NCBI RefSeq assembly: GCF_001014645.1
Contig: NZ_LASZ01000016.1
Location: 1 to 64,000 of the forward strand
Direction of reading: 5' to 3'
DNA: 64,000 nucleotides
From: Luteimonas sp. FCS-9
Lineage (GTDB): Bacteria; Pseudomonadota; Gammaproteobacteria; Xanthomonadales; Xanthomonadaceae
The position numbers and the translations under genes are program-made. The notes under the pieces are model-generated. The model was not told the origin of the DNA. It saw nothing but the letters and a program-made list of their open reading frames with translations, and did not search any database. Below are positions 51,214-60,331 of the stretch, in pieces. The stretch's first letter is position 1; every line of letters starts with the position of its first letter.

Positions 51214-51634
51214 CCCCTCTCCCCTTGTGGGACTACGTGCCCGCCGGGGTAGAGGGGTCGGGGGAGAGGGGTGCTTCCCGCAACGCATTCCAGATCGCTT
51301 CGAGCACCGATTCGGTGTGCTGCAGGATGTCGTGATTCCAGAAGCGCAGCACCTGGAAGCCCTGCGCCTTCAACCATGCGTCACGAACTGCGTCCCTGGA
51401 CGATTCGGCATGCTGGCCGCCATCTGCCTCGACGATCAAGCGCGCACCGAAGTGCACGAAGTCGGCGATATAGGGACCGATCGGCTGCTGACGGCGGAAC
51501 TTCTGTCCATCGAAGCGGTGGGCACGAAGGTGACACCAGAGCAGGCGCTCGGCCTCGGTCATGTTTCGACGCAGCGTTTTGGCGAATGCGCGTTGATCCA
51601 TCGGCGGGCACGTAGTCCCGCAAGGGGAGAGGGG
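51214..51634 (-). mobile_element. 421-bp unit: DUF559 gene framed by 33-bp inverted repeats
   Basis: Left arm 51214-51246 and right arm 51602-51634 are inverted copies with 32 of 33 bases identical. The right arm ends one base before the DUF559 start codon and the left arm contains its stop codon, so the unit is just arms plus gene. Each arm has an internal hairpin (GCGGG...CCCGC). It sits 6 bp from the acnD stop, inside the prp operon, in the same orientation. No transposase is inside; calling it mobile is inference from the repeat structure and the interruption. Confidence 0.55.
51233..51601 (-). CDS. DUF559 endonuclease-fold protein
   Basis: Protein of 122 residues with the DUF559/Vsr-like PD-(D/E)XK nuclease fold. 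Start MTEAERLLWCHLR, then Asp47 in YIADFVH and Glu59-Ala-Asp-Gly-Gly-Gln-His64, the conserved acid/His cluster; VLRFWNHDI is the usual late strand. The C-terminal LSPDPSTPAGT is encoded partly by the left repeat arm. No ribosome site is visible before the ATG, because the repeat arm abuts it. Such genes are scattered in proteobacteria; the biological role is unknown, perhaps mobility or DNA repair. Confidence 0.85.
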   Translation of the reverse strand: MDQRAFAKTLRRNMTEAERLLWCHLRAHRFDGQKFRRQQPIGPYIADFVHFGARLIVEADGGQHAESSRDAVRDAWLKAQGFQVLRFWNHDILQHTESVLEAIWNALREAPLSPDPSTPAGT

Positions 51635-51640
51635 CTTTGG

Positions 51641-54265
51641 TCATGCGGCCCTGCTGGACTCGAGGAAATCCTGCGCGAAGCGCTGCAGCACGCCGCCGGC
51701 CTCGTAGATCGACACTTCCTCGGCGGTGTCGAGCCGGCAGGTCACCGGCACCGCCAGCTGCGTGCCGTCGGTGCGGTGGATCGCCAGCGTCAGCACCGCG
51801 CGCGGCGCGCGCGCGCCGATCACGTCGAAGGTCTCGGTGCCGTCGATCCCGAGGGTCAGGCGCGTGGTGCCGGGCTGGAACTCCAGCGGCAGCACGCCCA
51901 TGCCGATCAGGTTGGTGCGGTGGATGCGCTCGAAGCCTTCGGCGACGATCGCCTCCACGCCGGCCAGCCGCACGCCCTTGGCCGCCCAGTCGCGCGAGCT
52001 GCCCTGGCCGTAGTCGGCACCGGCGACGATGATCAGCGGCTGGCGGCGGTCCATGTAGGTCTCGATCGCCTCCCACATGCGCACGACCCGGCCGTCGGGC
52101 TCGATGCGCGCCAGCGACCCCTGCCGCACGGCGCCGTCGACGACCGCCATCTCGTTGACGAGCTTGGGATTGGCGAAGGTCGCGCGTTGCGCGGTCAGAT
52201 GATCGCCGCGGTGCGTGGCGTAGGAATTGAAGTCCTCCTCGGGCACGCCCATCTTCGCCAGGTACTCGCCGGCCGCGCTGCTGGCCAGGATCGCATTCGA
52301 CGGCGAGAGGTGGTCGGTGGTGATGTTGTCGCCCAGCACCGCCAGCGGCCGCATGCCGGTCAGCGTGCGTTCGCCGGCCAGCGCGCCCTCCCAGTACGGC
52401 GGGCGACGGATGTAGGTGCTCGCCGGCCGCCAGTCGTACAGCGGCGCGACGCGCTCGCCGGTATCGACGTGCAGCTTGAACATCGGCCCGTAGACGCTGC
52501 GGAACTGTTCGGGCTTGACGCTGGCCTTCACGACCGCGTCGATCTCCTCGTCGCTGGGCCACAGGTCCTTGAGCGTGACCGGACGGCCGTCGGCGTCGAC
52601 CCCGAGCGCGTCCTTCTCGATGTCGAAGCGCACGGTGCCGGCGATCGCGTAGGCGATCACCAGCGGCGGCGAGGCCAGGAACGCCTGCTTCGCGTAGGGA
52701 TGGATGCGGCCGTCGAAGTTGCGGTTGCCGCTGAGCACGGCGGTCGCGTACAGGTCGCGCTCGACGATCTCCTGCTGGATCGCCGGATCGAGCGCGCCGC
52801 TCATGCCGTTGCAGGTCGTGCAGGCGAACGCGACGATGCCGAAGCCCAGCCGCTCGAGCTCGGGCAGCAGGCCGCTGTCCTGCAGGTACAGTTCGACCGC
52901 CTTGGAGCCTGGCGCCAACGACGTCTTGACCCAGGGCTTGCGCACCAGGCCGCGCGCATTCGCGTTGCGCGCCAGCAGGCCGGCGGCGATGACGTTGCGC
53001 GGATTGGAGGTGTTCGTGCAGCTGGTGATCGCGGCGATGATCACCGCGCCGTCGGGCAGCAGCCCCTGGGCCTCCTGCGTGCGGGCCAGCGTCAGGTCGC
53101 CGGCGATGCCGCGCTCGACCAGCGCCGAGGTCGGCAGCCGCCGGTGCGGGTTCGACGGGCCGGCCATGTTGCGCTCCACGCTTGACAGGTCGAAATGCAG
53201 CGTGCGTTCGTACTGCGCGCCGGCCAGCGCGTCGGCCCACAGGCCCGCGGCCCGGGCGTAGGTCTCCACCAGCGCGACCTGCGCGTCCTCGCGCCCGGTC
53301 AGGCGCAGATAGTCGAGCGTGTTGTCGTCGATGAAGAACATCGCCGCGGTCGCGCCGTACTCGGGCGCCATGTTGGAGATCGTCGCGCGGTCGCCGACCG
53401 ACAGCGCGGCCGCGCCCGGCCCGCGGAACTCGAGGTACGCGCCGACGACCTTGGCCTGGCGCAGGAACTCGGTCAGCGCCAGCACGACGTCGGTCGCGGT
53501 GATGCCGGGCCCGGGACGGCCGGCGAGCTCGACGCCGACGATCTCGGGCGTGCGCATCCACGACGCGCGGCCGAGCATCACGTTCTCCGCCTCCAGCCCG
53601 CCGACGCCGACCGCGATCACGCCCAGCGCATCGACGTGCGGGGTGTGGCTGTCGGTGCCGACGCAGGTGTCGGGGAACGCGACGCCCCGCCCGTCCGTGC
53701 CTCGCTGCACGTAGACCACCGGCGACATCTTCTCCAGGTTGATCTGGTGCATGATCCCGTTGCCCGGCGGGATCACCTCGACGTTGCGGAACGCCTGCTT
53801 CGTCCAGTCGATGAAGTCGAAGCGGTCGGCGTTGCGGCGGTCCTCGATCGCGCGGTTCTTCTCGAACGCCTGCGGGTCGTGGCCGCCGCACTCCACCGCC
53901 AGCGAGTGGTCGACGATCAGCTGCACCGGCACGACCGGATTGACCTTGGCCGGATCCCCGCCCTGCTCGGCGATCGCGTCGCGCAGGCCTGCCAGGTCCA
54001 CCAGCGCGGTCTGGCCGAGGATGTCGTGGCAGACCACGCGCGCCGGATACCACGGGAAGTCGATGTCGCGGCGCAGCTCGATCAGCTGGCGCAGCGCGTC
54101 GTCGAGCAGCGCCGGCTCGCAGCGCCGCACGAGGTTCTCGGCGTGCACGCGCGCGGTGTAGGACATGCGATCAAACGCGCCGGGCTGCAGGGCGTCGACA
54201 GCGGCGCGCGCGTCGAACCAGTCGAGGTCGGTACCGGGAAGGGGCTTGCGATGCTGGCTGTTCAT
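51641..54265 (-). CDS. acnD: Fe/S-dependent 2-methylisocitrate dehydratase
   Basis: Aconitase-type dehydratase of the methylcitrate cycle, acting on 2-methylcitrate with PrpF. 874 residues, close to the usual 860-870. The 4Fe-4S cysteines are in ITSCTNTSNP and CTTCNG, GTDSHTPH holds active-site residues and the swivel domain GADYGQGSSRDWA is intact. The ATG at 54265 (MNSQHRKPLPG) fits the family; the frame upstream is repeat sequence. Between prpC and prpF as usual, but separated from prpF by the DUF559 unit. Confidence 0.95.
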   Translation of the reverse strand: MNSQHRKPLPGTDLDWFDARAAVDALQPGAFDRMSYTARVHAENLVRRCEPALLDDALRQLIELRRDIDFPWYPARVVCHDILGQTALVDLAGLRDAIAEQGGDPAKVNPVVPVQLIVDHSLAVECGGHDPQAFEKNRAIEDRRNADRFDFIDWTKQAFRNVEVIPPGNGIMHQINLEKMSPVVYVQRGTDGRGVAFPDTCVGTDSHTPHVDALGVIAVGVGGLEAENVMLGRASWMRTPEIVGVELAGRPGPGITATDVVLALTEFLRQAKVVGAYLEFRGPGAAALSVGDRATISNMAPEYGATAAMFFIDDNTLDYLRLTGREDAQVALVETYARAAGLWADALAGAQYERTLHFDLSSVERNMAGPSNPHRRLPTSALVERGIAGDLTLARTQEAQGLLPDGAVIIAAITSCTNTSNPRNVIAAGLLARNANARGLVRKPWVKTSLAPGSKAVELYLQDSGLLPELERLGFGIVAFACTTCNGMSGALDPAIQQEIVERDLYATAVLSGNRNFDGRIHPYAKQAFLASPPLVIAYAIAGTVRFDIEKDALGVDADGRPVTLKDLWPSDEEIDAVVKASVKPEQFRSVYGPMFKLHVDTGERVAPLYDWRPASTYIRRPPYWEGALAGERTLTGMRPLAVLGDNITTDHLSPSNAILASSAAGEYLAKMGVPEEDFNSYATHRGDHLTAQRATFANPKLVNEMAVVDGAVRQGSLARIEPDGRVVRMWEAIETYMDRRQPLIIVAGADYGQGSSRDWAAKGVRLAGVEAIVAEGFERIHRTNLIGMGVLPLEFQPGTTRLTLGIDGTETFDVIGARAPRAVLTLAIHRTDGTQLAVPVTCRLDTAEEVSIYEAGGVLQRFAQDFLESSRAA

Positions 54266-54279
54266 GGCGGGCAGTGAGA

Positions 54280-54356
54280 CCGGGATTGGGGAATGGGGAT
54301 TCGGGCGTCGGGAAAGCGGGGACCGGGCGAACCGAATCCCCAATCCCGATTCCCGG
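54280..54356. repeat. Long imperfect inverted repeat between prpC and acnD
   Basis: Arms 54280-54304 and 54332-54356 pair at 22 of 25 positions around a 27-base loop. Sequence is of the GGGATTGGGGAATGGGGATTCGG type. In the prp mRNA it would form a stable stem just before acnD and could shape the relative expression of prpC and acnD. Confidence 0.7.
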
Positions 54357-54371
54357 ATCCCGGCCGAGCGC

Positions 54372-55523
54372 TCAGCGCTCGGCGATCGGCACGAACGTCT
54401 GGTCCTCCGGACCGGTGTAGTTCGCGCTGGGGCGGATGATCTTGCCGTCGATGCGCTGCTCGATGACGTGCGCGCTCCAGCCGGCGGTGCGGGCGATGAC
54501 GAACAGCGGCGTGAACATCGCCGTCGGCACGCCCATCATGTGGTAGCTCACCGCACTGAACCAGTCGAGGTTCGGGAACATCTTCTTGATGTCCCACATC
54601 ACCGTTTCCAGGCGCTCGGCGATGTCGTACATCTTGCGGCTGCCCATTTCGTCGGAGAGTTCGCGCGCCACGGTCTTGATGACCTCGTTGCGCGGGTCGC
54701 CGACGGTGTAGACCGGATGGCCGAAGCCGATGATCACTTCCTTCCGCTCCACGCGCGCGCGGATGTCGGCCTCGGCCTCGTCGGGCGTGTCGTAGCGCTT
54801 CTGCACTTCGAATGCGACTTCGTTCGCGCCGCCATGCTTGGGTCCGCGCAGCGCGCCGATGCCGGCGGTGATGCACGAATGCATGTCGCTGCCGGTGCCG
54901 GCGACGACGCGGCTGGCGAAGGTCGAGGCGTTGAATTCGTGCTCGGCGTACAGGATCAGCGAGGTGTGCATCGCCTTCACCCAGGATTCGCGCGGCTCGA
55001 AGCCGTGCAGCAGGTGCAGGAAGTGGCCGCCGATCGAGTCGTCGTCGGTCTCCACGTCGATCGCCCGGCCGTTGTGGCTCCAGTGGTACCAGTACAGCAG
55101 CATCGAACCGAGGCAGGCCATCAGCTTGTCGGCGATGTCGCGCGCGCCCGGATGATTGTGGTCGTCCTTCTCCGGCTGCACGCAGCCGAGCACCGAGACG
55201 CCGGTGCGCATGACGTCCATCGGGTGCGCCGACGGCGGCAGCTCCTCGAGCGCAGCCTTGACCGCCGCGGGAATGCCGCGCAGCGAGCGCAGCTTGGCCT
55301 TGTAGCCGCGCAGTTCGGCGGCGTTGGGCAGTTTGCCGTGCACGAGGAGGTAGGCGATCTCCTCGAACTCGCTGGTGCGCGCCAGATCGAGGATGTCGTA
55401 GCCGCGGTAGTGCAGGTCGTTGCCGCTGCGGCCGACCGTGCACAGCGCGGTATTGCCGGCGGCGGTGCCGCTCAGCGCGACGGACTTCTTCGGCTTGAAC
55501 GCCGGGGCGGTGGTCTCGCTCAT
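54372..55523 (-). CDS. prpC: 2-methylcitrate synthase
   Basis: Joins propionyl-CoA and oxaloacetate to 2-methylcitrate. Citrate-synthase fold, 383 residues, with all three catalytic residues: His in RGPKHGGA, His in IGFGHPVY and Asp in PNLDWFSAV. The ATG at 55523 (MSETTAPAF) has GGAGAA at seven bases; the longer frame upstream is not family-like. Second gene of the prp operon, 179 bp after prpB, with a partial GTAG repeat between them. Confidence 0.96.
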   Translation of the reverse strand: MSETTAPAFKPKKSVALSGTAAGNTALCTVGRSGNDLHYRGYDILDLARTSEFEEIAYLLVHGKLPNAAELRGYKAKLRSLRGIPAAVKAALEELPPSAHPMDVMRTGVSVLGCVQPEKDDHNHPGARDIADKLMACLGSMLLYWYHWSHNGRAIDVETDDDSIGGHFLHLLHGFEPRESWVKAMHTSLILYAEHEFNASTFASRVVAGTGSDMHSCITAGIGALRGPKHGGANEVAFEVQKRYDTPDEAEADIRARVERKEVIIGFGHPVYTVGDPRNEVIKTVARELSDEMGSRKMYDIAERLETVMWDIKKMFPNLDWFSAVSYHMMGVPTAMFTPLFVIARTAGWSAHVIEQRIDGKIIRPSANYTGPEDQTFVPIAER

Positions 55524-55702
55524 GCTCTGTTCTCCGTTCTGGAACGTGTTGGCCGCGGATCTGCGCGGACCGACAGGGATTGGAAGGCTGCTTTCGCCGG
55601 AACTGCCGTCATTCCCTCCGGTGCGCAGGAGCGCGCTCGCGCGCGATGTGGCATTCCCCGGCACGCCCTGTCGCACAGGGGGAGGGCGAATCCTTCGTCA
55701 AA

Positions 55703-56587
55703 TCACTTCTTCGCCGCAAACAGCGCGTCCAGGCGCTGCTCGAAGGCGTGGTAGCCGATGCGATCGTAGAGTTCCTCGCGGGTCTGCATCGCATCGACGA
55801 CGTGTTGCTGGTGACCGTCGCGGCGCACCGCGGCATAGACGGCCTCGGCCGCCTTGTTCGCGGCGCGGAACGCCGACAGCGGGAACAGCTGGATCGCGAC
55901 GCCGGCCGACGCCAGCTCGTCGCGCGTGAACAGCGGCGTCTTGCCGAACTCGGTGATGTTGGCGAGTACCGGCACCTTCACGGCATCGACGAATTTCCGG
56001 TACGTATCGAGGTCGTAGGCGGCCTCGGCGAAGATGCCGTCGGCGCCGGCCTCCACGCAGGCGATCGCGCGCTCGATCGCGGCATCGACGCCGTCGACCT
56101 GGATGGCGTCGGTGCGCGCGATCAGGAAGAAGTCGGGGTCGGTCTTCGCGTCGGCCGCGGCCTTGATCCGGTCGACCATCTCGCCCTGCGACACGATCTC
56201 CTTGCCCGGACGATGGCCGCAGCGCTTGGCACCGACCTGGTCCTCGATGTGGCAGGCGGCCGCGCCGGCCTTGATCAGCGACTTGACCGTGCGCTCGATG
56301 TTGAACGCGCTCGCGCCGAAGCCGGTGTCGATGTCGACCAGCAACGGCAGGTCGCAGACGTCGGTGATCCGGCGCACGTCGATCAGCACGTCCTCGAGCG
56401 TGTTGATCCCCAGGTCCGGCAGGCCCAGCGAGCCGGCGGCCACGCCGCCGCCCGACAGGTAGATCGCCCGGAAGCCGGCGCGCTTGGCCAGCAGCGCGTG
56501 GTTGGCGTTGATCGCGCCGATCACCTGCAGCGGCGATTCGGCGGCGAGAGCGGCGCGGAACGTCGCGCCTGCGGAGGAGGTGGTCAT
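55703..56587 (-). CDS. prpB: 2-methylisocitrate lyase
   Basis: Splits 2-methylisocitrate into pyruvate and succinate, the last step of propionate oxidation. ICL/PEPM-fold protein of 294 residues with the substrate loop [14 protein letters not shown], metal site DIDTGFG and the catalytic Cys loop KRCGH. The ATG at 56587 ([10 protein letters not shown]) has CGGAG upstream. First gene of the prp operon; it faces the HTH-citrate synthase gene across an AT-rich palindromic region. Confidence 0.96.
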   Translation of the reverse strand: MTTSSAGATFRAALAAESPLQVIGAINANHALLAKRAGFRAIYLSGGGVAAGSLGLPDLGINTLEDVLIDVRRITDVCDLPLLVDIDTGFGASAFNIERTVKSLIKAGAAACHIEDQVGAKRCGHRPGKEIVSQGEMVDRIKAAADAKTDPDFFLIARTDAIQVDGVDAAIERAIACVEAGADGIFAEAAYDLDTYRKFVDAVKVPVLANITEFGKTPLFTRDELASAGVAIQLFPLSAFRAANKAAEAVYAAVRRDGHQQHVVDAMQTREELYDRIGYHAFEQRLDALFAAKK

Positions 56588-56648
56588 CGATGCGACTCCG
56601 GATCTGCGGTGTACCGCGATGGCGTGCAATCTGGCACCATCCGAATGG

Positions 56649-56697
56649 TTGATCAATCTTGATCGAATCAATCAATACATCTGGATTCAATGTGAAT
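56649..56697. promoter_or_regulatory. AT-rich palindromic island between prpB and the HTH-citrate synthase gene
   Basis: Holds TTGATCAA (56649-56656), the perfect 13-mer TTGATcgaATCAA (56659-56671) and ATTCAatgTGAAT (56685-56697), plus repeated GATTGAT units. It stands out in GC-rich surroundings, lies about 60 bp before prpB and 20-65 bp before the divergent gene, and is the natural operator region for both. Confidence 0.6.
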
Positions 56698-56715
56698 GGA
56701 AACGATGGCGATCTG

Positions 56716-57909
56716 ATGTCCGCGGCCGAGGCCTGCGCTGCGCTCGGCATCAGCACTGCGACGCTGTACGCCTACGTCAGCCGCGGACTGCTCGAGTCGC
56801 GCCCCGGAGCGGACCATCGCAGCCGCGTCTACCTGCGCCAGGACGTCGAGCGGCTGGCGCAGCGCAAGCGGGCCGGCCGCGGGGCCGCACGTGGGGCGGC
56901 GCAGAGCCTCGACCGCGGGTTGCCGGTCATGGAGACGCGGATCTCGCTGATCCGGCCCGACAGCCCCTATTACCGCGGGCGCTCCGCGGTGGCGATGGCG
57001 CAGGCTGGCGCGACGCCCGAGGACGTGGCGCGACTGCTGTGGGACAGCGGCGACGTCGATCCGTTCGACCACGGCCCGCTCGACGGCTGGCCGGCCCGGG
57101 TGGCACCGGTCGCGACCGACGTCGCGCTGCCGCCGCTCGAGCGCGCGATGGCGGCGATCCCGCTGCTGGCGCCGGACCTGCGCCATTCGCTGAGCGCGGC
57201 GCCCGGCGTCCGGCGCGGCATCGCGGCGACGCTGCTGCGCCAGAACGCGGCGTTGCTGGTCGCCGGCGCGCCGGACACGCGGCCGGTCCACGCGGTGCTG
57301 GCGGACGCCTGGCGGCCCGGCGACGCGGACTTCGCCGATCTCGTCCGCACCGCGCTGGTGCTGTGCGCGGACCACGAACTCAACGTCTCGGCGTTCGCCG
57401 CGCGTGTGGTCGCGTCCACCGGCGCGCCGCTGCACGCCACGGTCTGCGCGGGCCTAGCGGCGCTGTCGGGGCCGCGCCATGGCGGCGCGACCGCGCGCGC
57501 GCATGCCCTGATCCGCGAGGCCTGCGACGCGCCCTCGCCCGCCGCCTGCATCGCCGAGCGCTGGCAACGCGGCGACGACCTGCCGGGCTTCCACCACGTG
57601 CTCTACCCCGAGGGCGACCCGCGCGCCGCGCACGTGCTCGAGCGGCTGCGCGCGACGCTCGGCGACACGCCGCGCATGGGCCAGGTCGAGGCGGTGATCG
57701 CCGCGGCCGCCGAGACCAGCGGCCGGCAGCCGAACATCGACGGGATGCTCGCGGCGATCTGCTTCGTCCACGACCTGCCGGCCACGCCGGCGCTGGCGAT
57801 GTTCGCCGCCGGACGCCTGTCGGGCTGGCTGGCGCACGCGCTCGAGCAGCAGGCGCTGGGCCGGCTGATCCGGCCGCGCGCGCACTACGCCGGCACCGAG
57901 CCCGCATAG
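56716..57909 (+). CDS. HTH-citrate synthase fusion, candidate regulator of the prp genes
   Basis: Protein of 397 residues. Residues 1-50 are a MerR/excisionase-type winged HTH (AEACAALGISTATLYAYVSRGLLES). Residues about 80-397 are a citrate-synthase fold that keeps the catalytic triad: His in SGPRHGGA, His in GFHHVLYPEGDPR and Asp in QPNIDGML. So the protein could bind DNA and sense, or still make, methylcitrate or citrate. It is divergent from prpBC across palindromic sites and just upstream of the convergent prpE. The ATG at 56716 begins at the HTH; a TTG at 56659 is open but sits inside the operator. Regulation is inference. Confidence 0.85.
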   Translation: MSAAEACAALGISTATLYAYVSRGLLESRPGADHRSRVYLRQDVERLAQRKRAGRGAARGAAQSLDRGLPVMETRISLIRPDSPYYRGRSAVAMAQAGATPEDVARLLWDSGDVDPFDHGPLDGWPARVAPVATDVALPPLERAMAAIPLLAPDLRHSLSAAPGVRRGIAATLLRQNAALLVAGAPDTRPVHAVLADAWRPGDADFADLVRTALVLCADHELNVSAFAARVVASTGAPLHATVCAGLAALSGPRHGGATARAHALIREACDAPSPAACIAERWQRGDDLPGFHHVLYPEGDPRAAHVLERLRATLGDTPRMGQVEAVIAAAAETSGRQPNIDGMLAAICFVHDLPATPALAMFAAGRLSGWLAHALEQQALGRLIRPRAHYAGTEPA

Positions 57910-57923
57910 CCACGGTTTCTTCT

Positions 57924-57988
57924 GTAGGAGCGCGCTTGCGCGCGAGAGCGTTCCCGCAACAGTCCCTCGCGCGCAGGCGCGCTCCTAC
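57924..57988. repeat. GTAG-type REP pair
   Basis: GTAGGAGCGCGCTTGCGCGCG and its inverted mate GCAGGCGCGCTCCTAC, 65 bp in all, between the convergent HTH-citrate synthase and prpE genes. One of the cleanest copies. Confidence 0.8.
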
Positions 57989-58024
57989 GCCGATCGCCCC
58001 GCATCCAGACGCCGTGGCCGCACA

Positions 58025-59923
58025 TCATCCCGCGTCCGCGCCCCGCGCCAGCACCCGGCGCACCTCTTCCAGCGCGTTCGGGTCGTCGAGGGTCGACAGA
58101 TCGCCCGGGTCGCGCGCCTCGGCCAGCGCCTGCAGCGAGCGGCGCAGCAGCTTGCCCGAGCGCGTCTTGGGCAACGCGTCGACCAGGTACACGCGCGCGG
58201 GCCGGGCGACGGCACCGAGCTGATCGGCGACGGTGCGCATCATCTCGCCGGCGGTCTGGTGCCGGCGTTCGGCATCGGACGCGGCCTGCTTGAGCGTCGC
58301 GAACACGATCGGGACCTGGCCCTTGAGCTCGTCGGCCACGCCGATCACCGCAGCCTCGGCCACCGCCGGGTGGCCGGACACCGACTCCTCGATCTCGCGC
58401 GTGCCCAGGCGGTGCCCGGCGACGTTGATGACGTCGTCGGTGCGACCGAGGATGAAGGTGTAGCCGTCCTCGTCGCGGATCGCCCAGTCCAGCGAGCTGT
58501 AGAGCAGCTCGTCGAAATGCGAGAAGTAGCTCGACAGGAAGCGCTGGTCGTCGTTCCACACGGTGGTCATGCAGCCCGGCGGCAGCGGCGGCCGGATCAC
58601 CAGCACGCCCTTCCGGCCGGGCGCGGCCGCCTCGCCGGTGGCTTCGTCGATCACGCGCAGATCGTAGCCGGGCGACGGCAGCCCGGGGGAGCCGAACTTC
58701 ACCGGCTTCATCTCCACGCCCGGCATCAGCGTGAGCACCGGCCAGCCGGTCTCGGTCTGCCAGTAGTTGTCGATGACGGTCTTGCCCAGGCCGGCGTCGA
58801 TCCACTGCGCGGTCGGCTCGTCGAGTGGCTCGCCGGCCAGGAACAGGTACCGCAGCGCGGAGAGGTCGTACTTGCGCAGGAATGCAGGATCCTGCTTCTT
58901 CAGCACGCGGATGCCGGTCGGCGAAGAGAACATCGTGCGCACACCGTAGTCGGCGCAGATCTTCCACCAGATGCCGGCATCGGGCGCGGTGGGCAGGCCT
59001 TCGTAGAGGATCGACGTGGCGCCGGCGATCAGCGGACCGTAGACGTTGTAGGAGTGGCCGACCGCCCAGCCGACGTCGGAGGTCGAGAACATGGCCTGGC
59101 CGGGACACACGTCGTAGATCGCCCACATCGACAGCGCCATCGCGACCGCGTAGCCGCCGACGTCGCGCTGCACGCCCTTGGGCCTGCCGGTCGTGCCGGA
59201 GGTGTAGAGCAGGTAGCTGGGTTCGTTGGACTCGAGCCATTCGACCGGCACGTCGGTGCCGGCATGCGCGGCGCGCAGGGTGGCGTAGTCGACGTCGCGG
59301 CCATCGACGCGCGGCCAGCCCGGCGCGAGGCCGCGGTCGACGATCAGCACCTTCGGCGGCGGGACCTTGGCCTCGGCGCACGCGGCGTCGACCAGCGGCT
59401 TGTACGGGATCACCTTGCCGCCTCGGCTGCCGGCGTCGGCCGCGATCAGCAGCGCGGGGCGGGCATCGTCGATGCGCAGCGCGAGGTTGTGGGCGGCGAA
59501 GCCGCCGAAGACGACGGAGTGCACGGCGCCGATCCGGGCGCAGGCGAGCATCGCGAACACCGCCTCGGCCATGTTGGGCATGTAGATCACGACACGGTCG
59601 CCGCGGCCGACGCCGAGCGCGACGAGCACCGCGGCGAAGTCGACGACCTCGCGGTGCAACTGGCGGTAGGTGAGTTCGCGGGTGGTGCCGGTCTCGGTCG
59701 AGATCGCGACCAGCGCGAGCTGGTCGCCGCGCGCGTCGAGATGACGGTCGACGGCGTTGAAGCAGAGGTTGGTCCGGCCGCCGACGAACCACTTGCGGAA
59801 TGGGGGATCGGCGTACTCGAGCACGCGGTCGAAGGGGCGATGCCAGTGGATGGCCTGGGCTTGCTCGGCCCAGAAGCCCTCGGGATCCTCGATGGAACGG
59901 CGGTGGAATTCCTCGTAGCCCAT
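58025..59923 (-). CDS. prpE: Propionate--CoA ligase
   Basis: Activates propionate to propionyl-CoA through an acyl-adenylate, feeding PrpC. ANL-superfamily enzyme of 632 residues, normal for PrpE/Acs. AMP-binding core LLYTSGTTGRPKGV (about 235-248), the YWQTETGWP motif, LGRTDDVINVAGHR hinge and the acetylatable Lys in PKTRSGKLLRR at the C-terminus are all present. Not in the prpBCDF transcript but on the same strand, 1.4 kb upstream with the divergent fusion gene between. Acetate may also be used. Confidence 0.92.
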   Translation of the reverse strand: MGYEEFHRRSIEDPEGFWAEQAQAIHWHRPFDRVLEYADPPFRKWFVGGRTNLCFNAVDRHLDARGDQLALVAISTETGTTRELTYRQLHREVVDFAAVLVALGVGRGDRVVIYMPNMAEAVFAMLACARIGAVHSVVFGGFAAHNLALRIDDARPALLIAADAGSRGGKVIPYKPLVDAACAEAKVPPPKVLIVDRGLAPGWPRVDGRDVDYATLRAAHAGTDVPVEWLESNEPSYLLYTSGTTGRPKGVQRDVGGYAVAMALSMWAIYDVCPGQAMFSTSDVGWAVGHSYNVYGPLIAGATSILYEGLPTAPDAGIWWKICADYGVRTMFSSPTGIRVLKKQDPAFLRKYDLSALRYLFLAGEPLDEPTAQWIDAGLGKTVIDNYWQTETGWPVLTLMPGVEMKPVKFGSPGLPSPGYDLRVIDEATGEAAAPGRKGVLVIRPPLPPGCMTTVWNDDQRFLSSYFSHFDELLYSSLDWAIRDEDGYTFILGRTDDVINVAGHRLGTREIEESVSGHPAVAEAAVIGVADELKGQVPIVFATLKQAASDAERRHQTAGEMMRTVADQLGAVARPARVYLVDALPKTRSGKLLRRSLQALAEARDPGDLSTLDDPNALEEVRRVLARGADAG

Positions 59924-60065
59924 GTCGGCCTCCGGTGACGAACCCCGAGGCTAGTCCGGGCGTCACCGGGATGCCCTACGACAATGGTCGAGTGTGGCGA
60001 CGCAAGGCACTGCGCGTGCGGCGTACGCAGAACGACCGCTTCCGCGTCCCACGCCACCGACACCG

Positions 60066-60120
60066 GGGTCCGGGTCCGGGTCCGGGTCCGTGGTCGGGCG
60101 TCGGGCGTCGGGCGTCGGGG
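60066..60120. repeat. Two adjacent short tandem repeats
   Basis: Four perfect copies of the hexamer GGGTCC (60066-60089), then three perfect and one nearly perfect copies of the heptamer GTCGGGC (60093-60120). They lie in the 455-bp gap before prpE (59924-60378), which otherwise holds one GTAG half-repeat, the mdh terminator and no supported gene. Slippage-prone sequence. Confidence 0.85.
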
Positions 60121-60125
60121 TGGTC

Positions 60126-60150
60126 GTAGGAGCGCGCTTGCGCGCGAAGG
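60126..60150. repeat. Single GTAG-type REP half
   Basis: GTAGGAGCGCGCTTGCGCGCG followed by AAGG; the inverted mate seen in other copies is missing here. Directly follows the tandem repeats. Confidence 0.65.
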
Positions 60151-60331
60151 GCTGTCGCGGGGCGCGGGACGACGCATGGTGCCTAGCATCGACCGCGATG
60201 TCTGCGCGTGCGCCTGCCAGGTACCGCGCCCAGTCGCGGCCCGATACCCGCTTGGTGGTCCCGGCACCCGGCAGGCGCTGGACACAGGTGCGATGGCGGG
60301 TCGAAAAGCGGGCTTGCGCGGCGAACCAAAG

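Noticed and set aside
56659-56715. TTG start for the HTH-citrate synthase protein
   Set aside because: It lies inside the palindromic operator region; the ATG at 56716 opens directly into the HTH.
60066-60120. Tandem repeats as a CRISPR array
   Set aside because: Units are 6-7 bp without spacers; no cas genes nearby.
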